A stretch of 64,000 nt of DNA. Source: Jaapia argillacea MUCL 33604 (lineage: Eukaryota; Basidiomycota; Agaricomycetes; Jaapiales; Jaapiaceae). Positions 21,050 through 31,684 of the stretch are shown here, one piece after another. Both the position numbers and the translations under genes were made by a program. The notes under the pieces were generated by a model, which made no database searches, was not told the DNA's origin, and saw only the letters and a program-made list of their open reading frames with translations. Position 1 is the stretch's first letter. Every line of letters begins with the position of its first letter. The stretch spans positions 567,412 through 631,411 of the forward strand of contig KL197712.1 in NCBI GenBank assembly GCA_000697665.1. The letters are read 5' to 3'.

Positions 21050-21320
21050 TCCGCTATGACGGTCAAAGTGCACTTTTATTCCCGCGCGCAACGTTTGCTG
21101 GAGCGCGCTCAACTCGAGGAGCACTCAACTTCCTGAAGTCTTATTTCTTGCTCGACAGACACCTCAACTGCACCAAAGGGTCCCAAACCTCTTCAATATA
21201 TATGTCTAACTTGTTTATGAACTCCTCCAATGCGTTGATGTCGATAGGCATCGGAACGGAAATTGCCATTACTTACCTTAAAAGGAAATTTCTCATTCAG
21301 GACATGGAATGTTCAGACGT
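21050..21320. repeat. Left arm of a 0.27-kb inverted repeat pair
   Basis: From about CTATGACGGTCAAAGTGCAC to GACATGGAATGTT, this arm is the reverse complement of about 22085-22350 with scattered substitutions. The arms are separated by about 0.76 kb. On the minus strand this arm carries a 42-codon ORF. Confidence 0.75.
21141..21269 (-). CDS. 42-residue ORF in left inverted arm (orphan)
   Basis: The frame reads MAISVPMPIDINALEEFI, then NKLDIYIEEVWDPLVQLR, CLSSKK. The same ORF is intact in the other arm (22131-22259). The two differ by one seen amino-acid change (NK against NE) and at least one silent change (AAC/AAT for Asn). The ATG lies 6 bp after a GTAAGT donor-like motif, so this may instead be the 3' end of a longer spliced gene. 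Composition (acidic, hydrophobic spacing) suggests a helix. No known family recognised. Confidence 0.35.
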   Translation of the reverse strand: MAISVPMPIDINALEEFINKLDIYIEEVWDPLVQLRCLSSKK

Positions 21321-22081
21321 TGACCTCTTTACACCAAGTTGTTGAATGGCTGGTACTGATCTCGTCTGCTTCTCCTGCTCCTTCTTCCCAATTGTCAGTA
21401 TAACCTCCACTCAAGAGTCAAGAGGCCCTCCACCCTGGCCTGCAATCGTGGCTGTCAAAATACATATCGACAACCACAGGAGGTTCGATGTATGGACTCT
21501 GTCAATTCAACTGCCGTGGCTTGCGACTTCACATCGCTGAGGCCGGCTTATTGGATGTACTCAACGTGCCGTATCAAGAAATTTGCTCTAGGTTAGGGGG
21601 TGAATGTAATCTATGGTGAGTTTAACCTTGCAAAGTTCGGAAGTTTCAGTGGATGTGACTTGTTGTTCATGTCTGAACTCCTCTTCATAGAAATTCTCAT
21701 TCTAATTTGTCCTCCTGCCTTTGGTAATTGTAATCCCCCTCCGTTGTCACCCATCTTTCCATTAGTATCTCCCCACCTTTAGTACCCTACCTGTATCCTT
21801 CTCAATCTCCCCTCACCCTGATCGTCTCTTCACCCCCATCCCCCCTTCTCCCCCCCCCTCTCCTCTTCCTCTTCTCCTCCCATCCTCCCTGCCTCCCGAG
21901 TTCGCCTACAGTCCTCATATCCCGCATCTACCATCTCTCCCTTCTCGTTTGACCCCCTCCCATTTTTCCACACCCATACCAACTAGTATATCCACCTGTA
22001 TACCATACATAGTCTAGCTATCCAAGACATTCTATTCACAATTGGGACTGAAAGTCGATGGGGAGTTGTGAGCATGCCTCT
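21321..22081. other. Spacer between inverted arms, with a polypyrimidine tract
   Basis: About 0.76 kb with no supported gene. The stretch 21780-21965 is almost pure C/T on the plus strand (runs such as CCCCCCCCTCTCCTCTTCC). Confidence 0.5.
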
Positions 22082-22084
22082 TGC

Positions 22085-22350
22085 CCCAACATTCCGTGTC
22101 CTAAACAGAAATTTCCTTTTACGGTAAGTAATGGCAATTTCTGTTCCGATGCCTATCGACATCAATGCATTGGAGGAGTTCATAAACGAGTTAGACATAT
22201 ATATTGAAGAGGTTTGGGACCCTTTGGTGCAGTTGAGGTGTCTGTCGAGCAAGAAATAAGACTTCAGGAAGTTGAGTGCTCCTCGAGTTGAGTGCGCTCC
22301 AGCAAACGTTGTGCACGGGAATAAAAGTGCACTTTGACCATCATAGTCCG
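22085..22350. repeat. Right arm of the 0.27-kb inverted repeat pair
   Basis: Reverse complement of the left arm at 21050-21320, running from AACATTCCGTGTC to TTTGACCATCATAG. The similarity ends abruptly beyond CATAGTCCGCC. Confidence 0.75.
22131..22259 (+). CDS. 42-residue ORF in right inverted arm (orphan)
   Basis: Twin of the ORF at 21141-21269: MAISVPMPIDINALEEFI, NELDIYIEEVWDPLVQLR, CLSSKK, with TAA at 22257-22259. It is also preceded by GTAAGTA just before the ATG. It is too short to be certain, but the frame survives in both arms. Confidence 0.35.
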   Translation: MAISVPMPIDINALEEFINELDIYIEEVWDPLVQLRCLSSKK

Positions 22351-22614
22351 CCAGCAGATTAAGTTGTACACCTGTTCCTTCAACAAAATCGTTATATTCC
22401 CAGGCCCTTCCAACTGCTTCTGACTGGGACGTCCGAAAGCGTAGGTTACTGGCTCTATGCAAATGTCAAACATAGTTTTACTATCTTAACGTCTGCTAAA
22501 GGAGACTACTATGCAAATTGATTGGCGTTCCTGTTGCAACGACTCCTCGAGCCAAGTGCTCCGCCACGAACTGACTTTTTCAGAGTGTAAGTCTCTGCCA
22601 TTGTATGCAAACTA

Positions 22615-24650
22615 ACGTGGCTTGAAATGAACATCGTCCACCAAAGTGGGACATCAACGCTGGAGGGTTAGATGGTAACTCCGCGATCCAAGACACTGAA
22701 AGCCAAGTCGACAAATACCTAGCTTAGATTGGTGAAGGCTCCCATACGCAGAATTCATCGACGACAATCCTCCTGTATATGGACATGAAATACCCATAAG
22801 TAGCTGGCCAAGTAGTCTCCGTAGACAAACCATTATCCATGACCTATTTTGTAGGTGATGATCACTCGTATTACTGGTCAACTTCTTCAAACATCCTTAC
22901 CACTTACAGCAAAATGCTGAAACTACAGGGAAATTCAAAATATATTCCCATGAGGCATGAGGGAAATGATGGGCGGCCAAGCTGAGCTGCCGTTGTTTGA
23001 CCTCTCGACCCCATGGTGAGCGATGTCGCCAAACCAATGGCCAGCAACCCCAATTGGCTCCTACAATCCCCCCTCCTATCCTTCGCAATGGAATGAGTCT
23101 GCCTTGCTGCGACGCCCCAAGCCTTCTCATCAAAGCATTTTTCAAACTGAGAGTGCCAGCACATCAAGAGAACTGGTCGAAGCTGCCCCTTCAGAAGGTA
23201 GCAGATTTTTTATGTGGACTATCATCGCCGTTGACACTGATTCTTGCCCCACAGTCGCCAACGAAAATCTCCAAACAGATGCAGCCTCTTATCATCTTCG
23301 TGAAATTAGCGCTCATACAAGAGCACTCATTGGTGAAGCATCCTGTGGATTTGCTAGTCTATTGTCCACCACGTTTGCGAGAGTGATCTGAACAGTGAGT
23401 AGCCTAGAGGATGATCGAGAAATTGTGAGTGTCCCAATGGTCCCATGAGTGAATGAGCCATCTCACCAACTCGCTGTGGCTGCAGCAGGACTCGTCACGA
23501 GGAGCTGTAGAACCACGGACAGTGAACGGCAATAATTCCCTTCTGAGTTCTTCCCAGTCGTCAGTCACAGCGGTATCTTGGCCCCCTTCCCCTTCCCCTT
23601 TACTTCCATACCCGAGTGTGGAACATGATCCTGCAAGTCTTGATCATGCCCATGTCTCAACAAACACAAATATTGCACATATTGAAGGAAGCAGTCAATC
23701 TCTTGGACATCGTGTCACTTGCCGGAGGAGTTTCGATGGAACTGGTTCGATTCCATCAATCTCATCCAGGTCTTCGGATGGAATGTGTCACTGAAAAGCC
23801 CGTGTGGTGAACTCGGCAGCCCTGTTGACCCCACCATTCCCTGGGGCATCTGGTCATCCACGTTTACACACAACTTCTAGGTACGCAGCTGCCTTTTCTA
23901 TCCGCTTCACACTTTGGGTTACCCATCTGCGATGCCATGTAGAATCACAAACAGTCCTGAACGAGTTACGCCATTCTACAATTTCTCACCTGTGGACATG
24001 ACCGCGGCCTCTCCTCGAGCGGCTCCTTCGTTTTCACCCCAGAATGTTGTGGCACCCCCTCCTGATCCTAGAATCACTCCTCATCCTACCAGACAACATC
24101 ATAGCATAAGGAGATCATCTTTCACTCCCTCAAGGATCCCAATAGCGATACAGCATCGACATCCGTCCACGTCAGAAGTTTCCCACTTGGAAGGAACCCC
24201 AAGATACCCTTCCACCAATTCAATTGACTGGAGGGCTCCTGGAGGTAGTCAAGCTCGCGGGATGAGGAACAGAAATGTATGTTACTACTTTTAATATCCC
24301 TCCACATTGTCAAACTAGGATTCTTCAGGCCCAACGGCTGGGACACCCCTCTCGGGTGGGTTCAGCGACCCATTCGTTATCTCAGGATTGATACTCCTAC
24401 AGAGCTCCAAAATGAGACATTCCTCTCCCCCTTCCCCTTAGTCGCCCTCTCGGAACGATTTTTGATTTCCTCTGCTCCTTCGCATACTCTGTCCTTCCGC
24501 CCATACTTTGCCGCTGTACCACCTCACTTACTGGCTCTTAGATCTCACCTCCACTGCTGGTTGTGTGTTTGTCAAATCCACGTAGAATATCCTTGTTTCT
24601 GCTATTTCGCTTTGTATTGCTTGGTTGATCGTTATGCTATGCCTGTCGCT
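22615..24650. repeat. Segmental duplication of 11510-13430 (copy-1 unit)
   Basis: Collinear with the copy-1 unit from AAATGAACATCGTCCAC (11537 against 22627) through the 3' flank GTTATGCCT at about 13390/24640. The second unit holds about 150 extra bases at 22722-22870. It ends where the 24.65-kb element begins. Confidence 0.8.
23023..24391 (+). pseudogene. Orphan family copy 4 (decayed twin of copy 1)
   Basis: Collinear with copy 1, from ATG 23023 (MSPNQWPATPIG). The conserved block is present as SYHLREISAHTRALIGEAS, but the CAA codon after GTGATC in copy 1 is TGA here (near 23389), ending the frame in exon 2. The GGTCGTTCGGTGAAC-like region near the CxxC segment is also altered (GTGTCACTGAAAAG introduces a stop). 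The last exon ends early, at QD*. The rest remains very similar to copy 1. Most likely a pseudogene unless read-through or another splice pattern is used. Confidence 0.65.
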
Positions 24651-24653
24651 GTA

Positions 24654-25991
24654 CACCCCCAACCTGGCCTGGGACTTCTGTGACGTGAGGAAGGAACATC
24701 ACACCAATATTTGGCGGTTACGTCCCCAAAGGCCTTGGGTAAGGTCATGAAGACCTTTTGTGAATAAGATTTATTTTCTGCTTTGCACAGGCTTGGGGAG
24801 GGTTCGCTCAAGGTTGGTACAAGGTTGGGAAGCCAGACTTGGAGGATGTGTGAGGTAGCATGGAAAATATATTGCTATAGCCCATTTCTTCTGAGCCAGG
24901 GTTTGGGCTGAAGGGAGCATAAGTTTAACTAGTATTACCCTTCCCCCTTCACATCATTTGAAGGTAAGACAACGTGCCCAAAACCATCTGCCCAAGCAGA
25001 GGCTTGGACTTCACGATTTCAAGTGTTCGGTGAGCGACGGGATTTGCCGTCGGAGTTGGAACCACATATGTATCATGGTGCTTGCATGGTGCGACATTGA
25101 AAATTTGTGGTTGTTTCTTCAACATCGTCAACGTTGTTCCTTGGGCCGCAAGCTGCTATCGGTGTCCCGCCCTGCACAGGCTCAGAAGAGTGGACCACAA
25201 GCCCCCACTGCTGGAACCCCGTCTTGTTCTCACCTGGTTCCACCACGTCCGAAACTTGCCCTCCCGAGGTCCCAACTGGACCGCACCAAACCACTGGCTG
25301 TCATCATCAAGAGGCTCTGGATCCCCCCCCAGGACATTTTTCTGAGGTTCCTGGCTTGAAGAATTATTGCTGTCTTTGGTGCCTCGGTTGTCCTGCCCCG
25401 AAACCTCCTCCTTGAGCGCTGAAGAAACTTGGTTCTTGCATGCCGGTCCCCCATGGTGCCGTGTGGCAACCTTTTACCACACCCAGTTGAGTCAATCCAG
25501 AAATCAGCAACCCTCCACCCCATCCAACTGCGAACAGCGTCGACACCCTGCTTCTGCCCCCCCTGCCCCAGACCCAATGACTCCCCACCACACACCCACC
25601 TCTCGGCTCCACGGTCTCTCATTCCTCTCCACGGTCTCTCATCTCTCCCCCCATCAAAGTCATGTATTCCTGTCTCAATTCCATATGATCATGTAGTTGA
25701 GAATTGTATTTATATCACTCAATTTTAGTTGTTTTGCCCTCCTCTCATCTGGTTGAATGAGATTCCGAAATAATACAATAGGAATTACTATCTACCAGGA
25801 TAGGATTGACATCACATCAAGAGGATCTGGGAGGCCAGGTCATGAAAGCATGAACTGGAAACCTTTGCCCAACCTTGGAGGTCGGGCAAGGCTTGATTGA
25901 TTTTTGTATTGCGGCGATTCAGACGTTTTCCCAAGGTCTTGGTAGGGTCCGGTCGAAAACCTTTTTTTGACCTCTTTCTAAATTGGGGGTG
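24654..25991. mobile_element. 1.34-kb insertion with short terminal inverted repeats, unclassified
   Basis: The ends are CACCCCCAA (24654-24662) and TTGGGGGTG (25983-25991), exact reverse complements, and one position outside matches as GT[AG]. The element separates copies 4 and 5, where the copy 1-copy 2 spacing has no such sequence. Its interior repeats CCAAGGTTGGG/CCTTGGG-type motifs near both ends (24736, 24810, 25880, 25940), like subterminal repeats. A minus-strand frame at 25230-25622 has no recognisable domain. No transposase signature seen. Superfamily unassigned. Confidence 0.5.
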
Positions 25992-26169
25992 CACTGACTA
26001 GTAGTCGTAACTCCCATGATTGAGCTACGGGTACCCCAATGCATACGCCACACTTACTCGATCAGGTGCAGCCACGTGCTTGGTGCTTAGTAATTATTTC
26101 GTGTGAAAGTATGCCTCAAAAGGCATTTTTTGTCAATTGAACAATCCCTCTTCAGGAAACGTCGCGACG

Positions 26170-27589
26170 ATGCAGCGGAACCAAGGCGAATCTCCTCAGA
26201 ACAATCTCCCACTGGCCAACATCGCTCGCAGTCCAAACCAAAGAGCAACACCCACAACATTTCGATCCAATACTCGGCCTCAGCTCTCCTTTGGAGACGC
26301 CCATGGCCATTCGTATCGATCCCCTCATACGCTCCCCCATGGATTATCGACCGAGGAGTCTCTTACAAGCGAAGGCTTGGATCTCCTACGCCGCTGTGCT
26401 CGAAGCTGACCGCTGAATCTATTTCTAATCTTCAGTTGTTAGCCAAGCGCTGCCAGTCGACACAGCAAGTTATCATCTACAGGAAATTAGCGCCCACACT
26501 GTCGCCCTGATCGGCAAAGCCTCTCGGGGAATCTTTGCCCTGTGTTCGAGCGCCCTTGAGCAAGTAATCCAAACGGTTGACGGGCTGGAAGCCGGAGAAA
26601 TTGTAAGCTGTCTGGTATTCTGGTGGAAGGATATGTCTGACCGCCGTGCTATCGGCACTTTAGGAATCCTCGACACTCGTGGAAGATCCGCTTGTAGATG
26701 TACAGAACCTCGATGGCAGGGTCGAGTTACTGCTGCATTCTCCCTGGTCGTCAGTTACCGCTATCTCCTATCCTCCATCTCCGCGCAGTCTTAGTCGACA
26801 GCCACTGGGTCGCTGCCAGACGAATCCATATGTAACCACTTTGATCTCATCTGGCCCAGCGCGTCCATGTTCAGACGAGTGGTATGAAGACATATTGGAA
26901 ACGCAGCGCCCGAGTCATCAAAGGAAACATCGCATGGAGACTGGCCACCCACTTGTCACACCCAATGCGCTTCAAGGAACAAACTCCTTGTGTCTATCTA
27001 TTTCTCCGAGGTGAGCTCCTCACAGTCTTTTCCCCCTTTCATCCCATTTACCCAGTGCTGTTGTTGTGATCGTAGGTCCTCCAGTGACCCCGACAGAACT
27101 GTGCCATTCTCGGGCTCGCAGTCTCATGCAACACCCCATGATGCTCGTGGGATGACTAGAGTTGACCCTCTGCATCGTCATCAGCGTAGCACGCCATACT
27201 TGGAAGGCCCTCGCACCACGACGCGAGCCAGCACTGTGCACTCTCAGCCACCAACTTTACCTCCCTCGAGGATTCCGATAGCCACGTCTCGTCGTCCATC
27301 GCTCAACACTCGCCTCTCTGGATCATCAAGCAGCTCGTCTAGGATCGCCAACTCTCGGTCGCCCTTTGCCTCCGCATTTGGTCAGGGCGCAAATGTATGT
27401 CCCTTGGCTGGATGTGAAACGCACTGTTACTGAAGGCCGATTTGTTTTCAGGATCATCAGTCGTCCTCTACCAGTAGTTTGTTCCCTTCTAGTTCCTCCC
27501 AGCTGGGCAGCGAGGGAACTTCGTTGGACTCACGTAACGGCCGATACAACGCGCGTTCCCATTGGCCGAATCAAGCCAGGCGTCGATAA
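26170..27589 (+). CDS. Orphan Ser/Pro-rich family protein, copy 5
   Basis: ATG 26170 (MQRNQGESPQNNLPLANIA) leads to SFGDAHGHSYRSPHTLPHG and an intron, then the conserved block ASYHLQEISAHTVALIGKAS, RGIFALCSSALEQVIQTVDG. The next exon carries VELLLHSPWSSVTAISYPPS and CSDEWYEDILETQRPSHQRK; the tail has LPPSRIPIATSRRPS. The last exon begins DHQSSSTSSLFPSSS and ends RRR at TAA 27587-27589. All frames are open (about 390 residues). It shares the short CQTN form of the CxxC region with copy 3 but keeps the full N-terminus of copy 2. Its 3' flank runs directly into the 3' side of ADA1. Function unknown. Confidence 0.65.
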
Positions 27590-28151
27590 AGTGTCTGCGT
27601 CCCTCCGACATGGACGGCTTGAGAGAGAGTCGGAACTTGCCTTCCACTAATGATTATCAGGAAGACAGGCAACCAGCTCTTTCGACGACCGACTCCTACT
27701 CGCCCCTGCCAATATGCCCAACTGTCTATTCCCTGACTAGTCGTCTTTGTAGCCTGTGTTATCATCCAACTGCTTTGCATTTCCTCGTCTCTATTGGACC
27801 TGTTGTACGTTCCTCTCGACTGCTCTCTACCTTCTTGATGTAATTCGATCACTCTGCATGTGCTCGCCCTCTCAGAAATTATTTCCTATTTCTTTTCTCC
27901 AAATCTATCTTTTGCATTTGTTCGTCAGGCTGCCGTGTGTAAATCTCCCAAACTCCACTTTTTGCTTGGTTTGCCACCTCTCGTATCTCCTCTCTAGTCG
28001 TGTGTCGTCGTCTATGTATTTCTTCTATGAAATGCATTCCTCTATGGAGAGTTCCAATTCTAAAATCGAGAAGGGACCCATATGATTACAATGTGTTGTA
28101 CAAAATCCAACCAGATGCCACGAAACTACGTCAACAATCAACAGTGGAATA
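27590..28151. other. Convergent gap between copy 5 and ADA1; empty site for the 1.9-kb element
   Basis: The copy-5 3' flank (to about 27980) joins the ADA1 3' flank. The corresponding place between copy 3 and the ADA1 fragment holds the 1.9-kb inserted element. No gene seen. Confidence 0.5.
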
Positions 28152-29330
28152 TCATCTCATAGTCCTCAAAGCTTCTTTAACAGTACTTCGCTCCCCCAGC
28201 AGCGCAAACATCTGCCACCTCTGATCCCTAACCTCTCGCTCCTTCAACACCTCCTCATCAAAATAGCTGCTCTCGTTATCACCCAACGCCAATCTCATAG
28301 CTGCGGCGCTTTTATTGGGGAGGACGGCGGGGGAGAGGGTGAAGAGGGTATCAAATGTTGAGGAGGTTAGGACTGTTGAGGAGTGTGGACGGGGGTGCGT
28401 GAGGGAGGGGGCGAGGGAGAGAGAGATTGAGGAGATGTTGGCAGAGGTCGAGGTTAAGGTTATGGCTTGGATTATTAGTTGTTTGAGTTTTGCCTGTGTG
28501 GTGGAGGGATAAGTAAGATTGGATTGGCTAGGAGAAGAAAGGTATGGAAAGGAGAAGAGAACGTACTTCGAAGGCCAGCATCATTAGTTGGGAGACTGCA
28601 CGCGATGGGGCGCCTAAATTATGTTGAGCCGATATGAGGTTTATTCGATCTGATATGTGTTGGAGTGTGGGAGCGCGGGTGACGGAAGCCAAGTGAAGAG
28701 GCAATCTACTTCCAGCTGGATCTGCGTACGTCGAATAATCAGCCAGTAGACGCGAAAAACTGTCTCCCCAACAAGTCGTGAAACATACCTCCACGTTCGG
28801 GTAACAATATAACACCCCTCTCCCTAGCAATCTCATCCCTCTCCTTCCTGGGCTTATTCTCAGAAGACAATGCAAGCGTCTCAAGTCCCCTCACGCGATC
28901 ACGTTCTCTCCTCCCAACTCCCAGGGCCCATCGCTTTAGTCGAGATGACCGGAGAGTATCATCGGATTCGGGACCTTGGTATGGGAGCGTACGCCTACGT
29001 TTGCGTGGGGGTGCCTTTGGAAGATCGGGGGGTGGTGTGGGGGGAGCTTGGTGGGCAGTAGTATCGAACAAGGAGATGATGAGGGCATTGTGCAATTGTA
29101 CTATCAGAAGGGCAGTAAAGTAAGTATAAGGTGTGATAACTGGCGTAACGGGATGGTATGTACGTACGGAGATTGGTACTGTCAAGTAGCTCGCGAACAG
29201 ATTCATCGAATTCGACTCTGGGGATTTGACCTTGGATATAACTCTGTAGGGTCTCCCAATATTTGGATGCTTTGGATCCGAGACCTGCGGTCAACTGGTT
29301 CTTGATTGTGGATGTCGACGAAAGCGACAT
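28152..29330 (-). CDS. HFI1: ADA1/HFI1, SAGA coactivator subunit (Tad1 family)
   Basis: Core structural subunit of SAGA, paired through its histone-fold-like region with TAF12. ATG 29330 gives MSLSSTSTIKNQLTAGLG, then SKASKYWETLQSYIQG, IPRVEFDESVRELLDSTNL, and after an intron VQLHNALIISLFDTTAHQ. These are the hallmarks of the SAGA-Tad1 domain (KYWE..., EFD..V..LL, LHN.LI.S). Downstream are PRKRRRTLPYQGPES, SSRLKRWALGVGRRERDRVR, and C-terminal exons with PNKSAAAMRLALGDNESSY and QMFALLGERSTVKEALRTMR, ending TGA 28152-28154. A 3' partial copy lies at 19254-20206. It shares a 233-bp promoter with the makorin gene. Confidence 0.85.
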
Positions 29331-29563
29331 TGCTGCAATAGGTGCGATATCTCACCGGCGCAGGGAGTGGCGCAAGACAGAGTTTGGTGGACTTGTGGTA
29401 TCGCCACGTTGTGTGATGGGTCACGCGTAGCGTCACATCCAAGTCACCCTCCACGACCAGCCACAGCCCGATCACCTCTGTCTCTTATCCACCACCTTGT
29501 CTCTCTCACTTTGCTATTGTTTCATTTTAGATTTCTTTCCCTCAGTCTCGAACTCATGACATA
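29331..29563. promoter_or_regulatory. Divergent promoter of ADA1 and makorin
   Basis: A 233-bp gap between start codons. It contains a pyrimidine-rich stretch before the makorin ATG (TTGTCTCTCTCACTTTGC). No TATA box seen. Confidence 0.55.
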
Positions 29564-31684
29564 ATGGATCTTCCCCAATCTAACGATCGTCAGCCCACTT
29601 CAAAGTCTCGTGGTATTTGTCGTTATTACTCCACTTCTCGGGGATGTTTCGCGGGAGACAAGTGCAAGTTTCTCCACGGAGAGCAGGAGAAGATCACTCC
29701 TTTTGATCGGAGTAAGACTTGTATCTACTACGCTCAAGGTGAGCAGTCGAAATACGTTGCCACCGAGTGTATTGGTGGTTCTCAACACCTTGTTCTCTCC
29801 AGGGTACTGTCGACGGGGTAGCCAATGCTGGTTCAAGCATGTAGCACCGAGCACACCTCAGCCAGCCTCATCGTCAACAGAAGCCTTGAGTTCGACGCCC
29901 TATGTCGACCCGGCCCTAGATAGCTCAGACGATCTATGTTCCATCTGCTTTGAGAAGCCTATCACCTACGGCCTACTAGTAGGCTGTAGCCATGTCTTCT
30001 GCATTAATGTGCGTTGCCATGTTTGCTCTTGAAGTTGTGCGAACTCATCCCTGCCTCTTGATCCAGTGTATCCGAGAATGGCGAGCTCCAGCAAATAAGT
30101 CAACCGAAGTAGTCTCCTCCGGCGTAATCAAGAAATGTCCCTATTGCCGTGTAGAAGCAAGATTTATCACACCCTCCAGCGTTTTCTACCCAGAAGGACA
30201 CGCTGGGAAGCACATGACCATCGAGAGGTACAAGTCGAGCATGGCTAGAGTTCCCTGCCGCTACTTTCAGCAATCGAGGCGCGATAAGAGGTTCTGTCCA
30301 TTTGGGAAGGATTGCTTTTATCAGCATACGAATGACGATGGTACTCCGTTTGTGTTTGAACAAGGAGTGGAGGAATCGATGAGGGTATGCCCCCGTTGAC
30401 ATTTGTCCTTCCCTTGTCATCGTACTGACATATACACCCTTCTCCAGAACCGTCGAAGTCAATCCATTGAATATGCTGACTTGGAGGCTATGAGGGAGAC
30501 TATGCGGGACCTCCGGCAGTCGATCACCAGAATCCTCTGGACCGGTGATGAACCAGAGGATGATGGAGACCGAGAAGGCGGCGGCGAAGGAGACGTCCGA
30601 GGTGAGGATGAGATGACCACCAGAGAGATGTTGGCAAATTTGGTGAGTCTTCTGCCGATATGAGTGGTCGGGAGTCAAAGAAAGTTATGGCTCCCTCTTT
30701 CGATATTCTGTTGTGCGCGTTGTCCCTTCCCAGATACCATCCCGACTTAGATTGCTAACCTTCTTCTCTTGTGCTTTGGAACTCTAGACTGGACGAGTGC
30801 TCGCATCTTTGCAGGAATTGCAAGAGCATAACGACAGGTTCTTCGGACCCAGTGTGTCGGACCAGGATGACGTCTCTGTTTCCGACCAAGAGCCAACAGG
30901 TGTTGACGCCGCATCCACATTATCGCATTCCGAAGGATTTCAACCTTTTCGTGTCCATAACGGGAGAATCCTCCGAAACTATGAAGAATACCGAGACCAT
31001 TATTGGTCACTCAGCCCTCGGGACAGAGGTACTATGGACATCCTGGTCACCAGCAACTTCAGCCCAGAAACCCTAGCTTGGGCTGGTTTGCCTCCTGACC
31101 CTCTCGCGCAATTGTCACACGCACACCCCCCACCTCCTCCTGACTGGATGACCAACCCGCCGCCTTCCAACCGCACAGATGCGCAGGCTAGCGCGAGCGC
31201 GACACCCTCGAGGTTTAGTACGGTGGTCACACCAGTCGGGTTCAGGGAACAGATGATAATTAACCTCGAGGACGAGGAAGACGATGAGGACAATGAAGCT
31301 GATATTGAGCGGAGGGAATTGGTTGATTATTCAGATTTATTTGAGGTGGGAAGCGCAGAGATGATGGAACGTTTGTCGTTGTGGGCTGAAACGGAAGCGC
31401 AGGAGATAGGTGAAGGGAGTGAGGTCAGTGGTCACAATGAGGAAGAAGTTTCAGTGGTCCTCCAGCCAGAAGTTGTGACACCTCCTGCAGTCATTCCTCA
31501 GCCTCCTGCCGTTGCATCGCCAAGTCAATCGTCTGGGGAAGGTGAACCTACCGGCTCCAGTACCGCCAGTTCACCGAGGCCCACAATTCAATTCAATTCG
31601 GACCCTCCCTTCGTCAGCGATGGACGAGGGAGAGTGGTTTGGAGCAGCATTAGGGGGAGGCCTGCAAGGGAGAGAGGCAAGTAG
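29564..31684 (+). CDS. Makorin-type E3 ubiquitin ligase (CCCH fingers plus RING)
   Basis: Predicted RNA-binding ubiquitin ligase. ATG 29564 (MDLPQSNDRQPTSKSRG). CCCH finger 1 is CRYYSTSRGCFAGDKCKFLH (C-x8-C-x5-C-x3-H). Finger 2 spans an intron: CIYYAQ | GYCRRGSQCWFKH. The C3HC4 RING begins CSICFEKPITYGLLVGCSHVF and closes after CIREWR with KKCPYCRVEARF. A third CCCH finger is CRYFQQSRRDKRFCPFGKDC-FYQH. This finger-finger-RING-finger order is the makorin signature. The long C-terminal region is acidic and Pro/Ser-rich (LEDEEDDEDNEADIE) and ends at 31684. Introns are short GT-AG. Confidence 0.92.

Noticed and set aside
25230-25622. 130-codon minus-strand frame inside the 1.34-kb element
   Set aside because: No transposase or other motif (low-complexity Gly/Trp/Arg composition), so not called as a gene.
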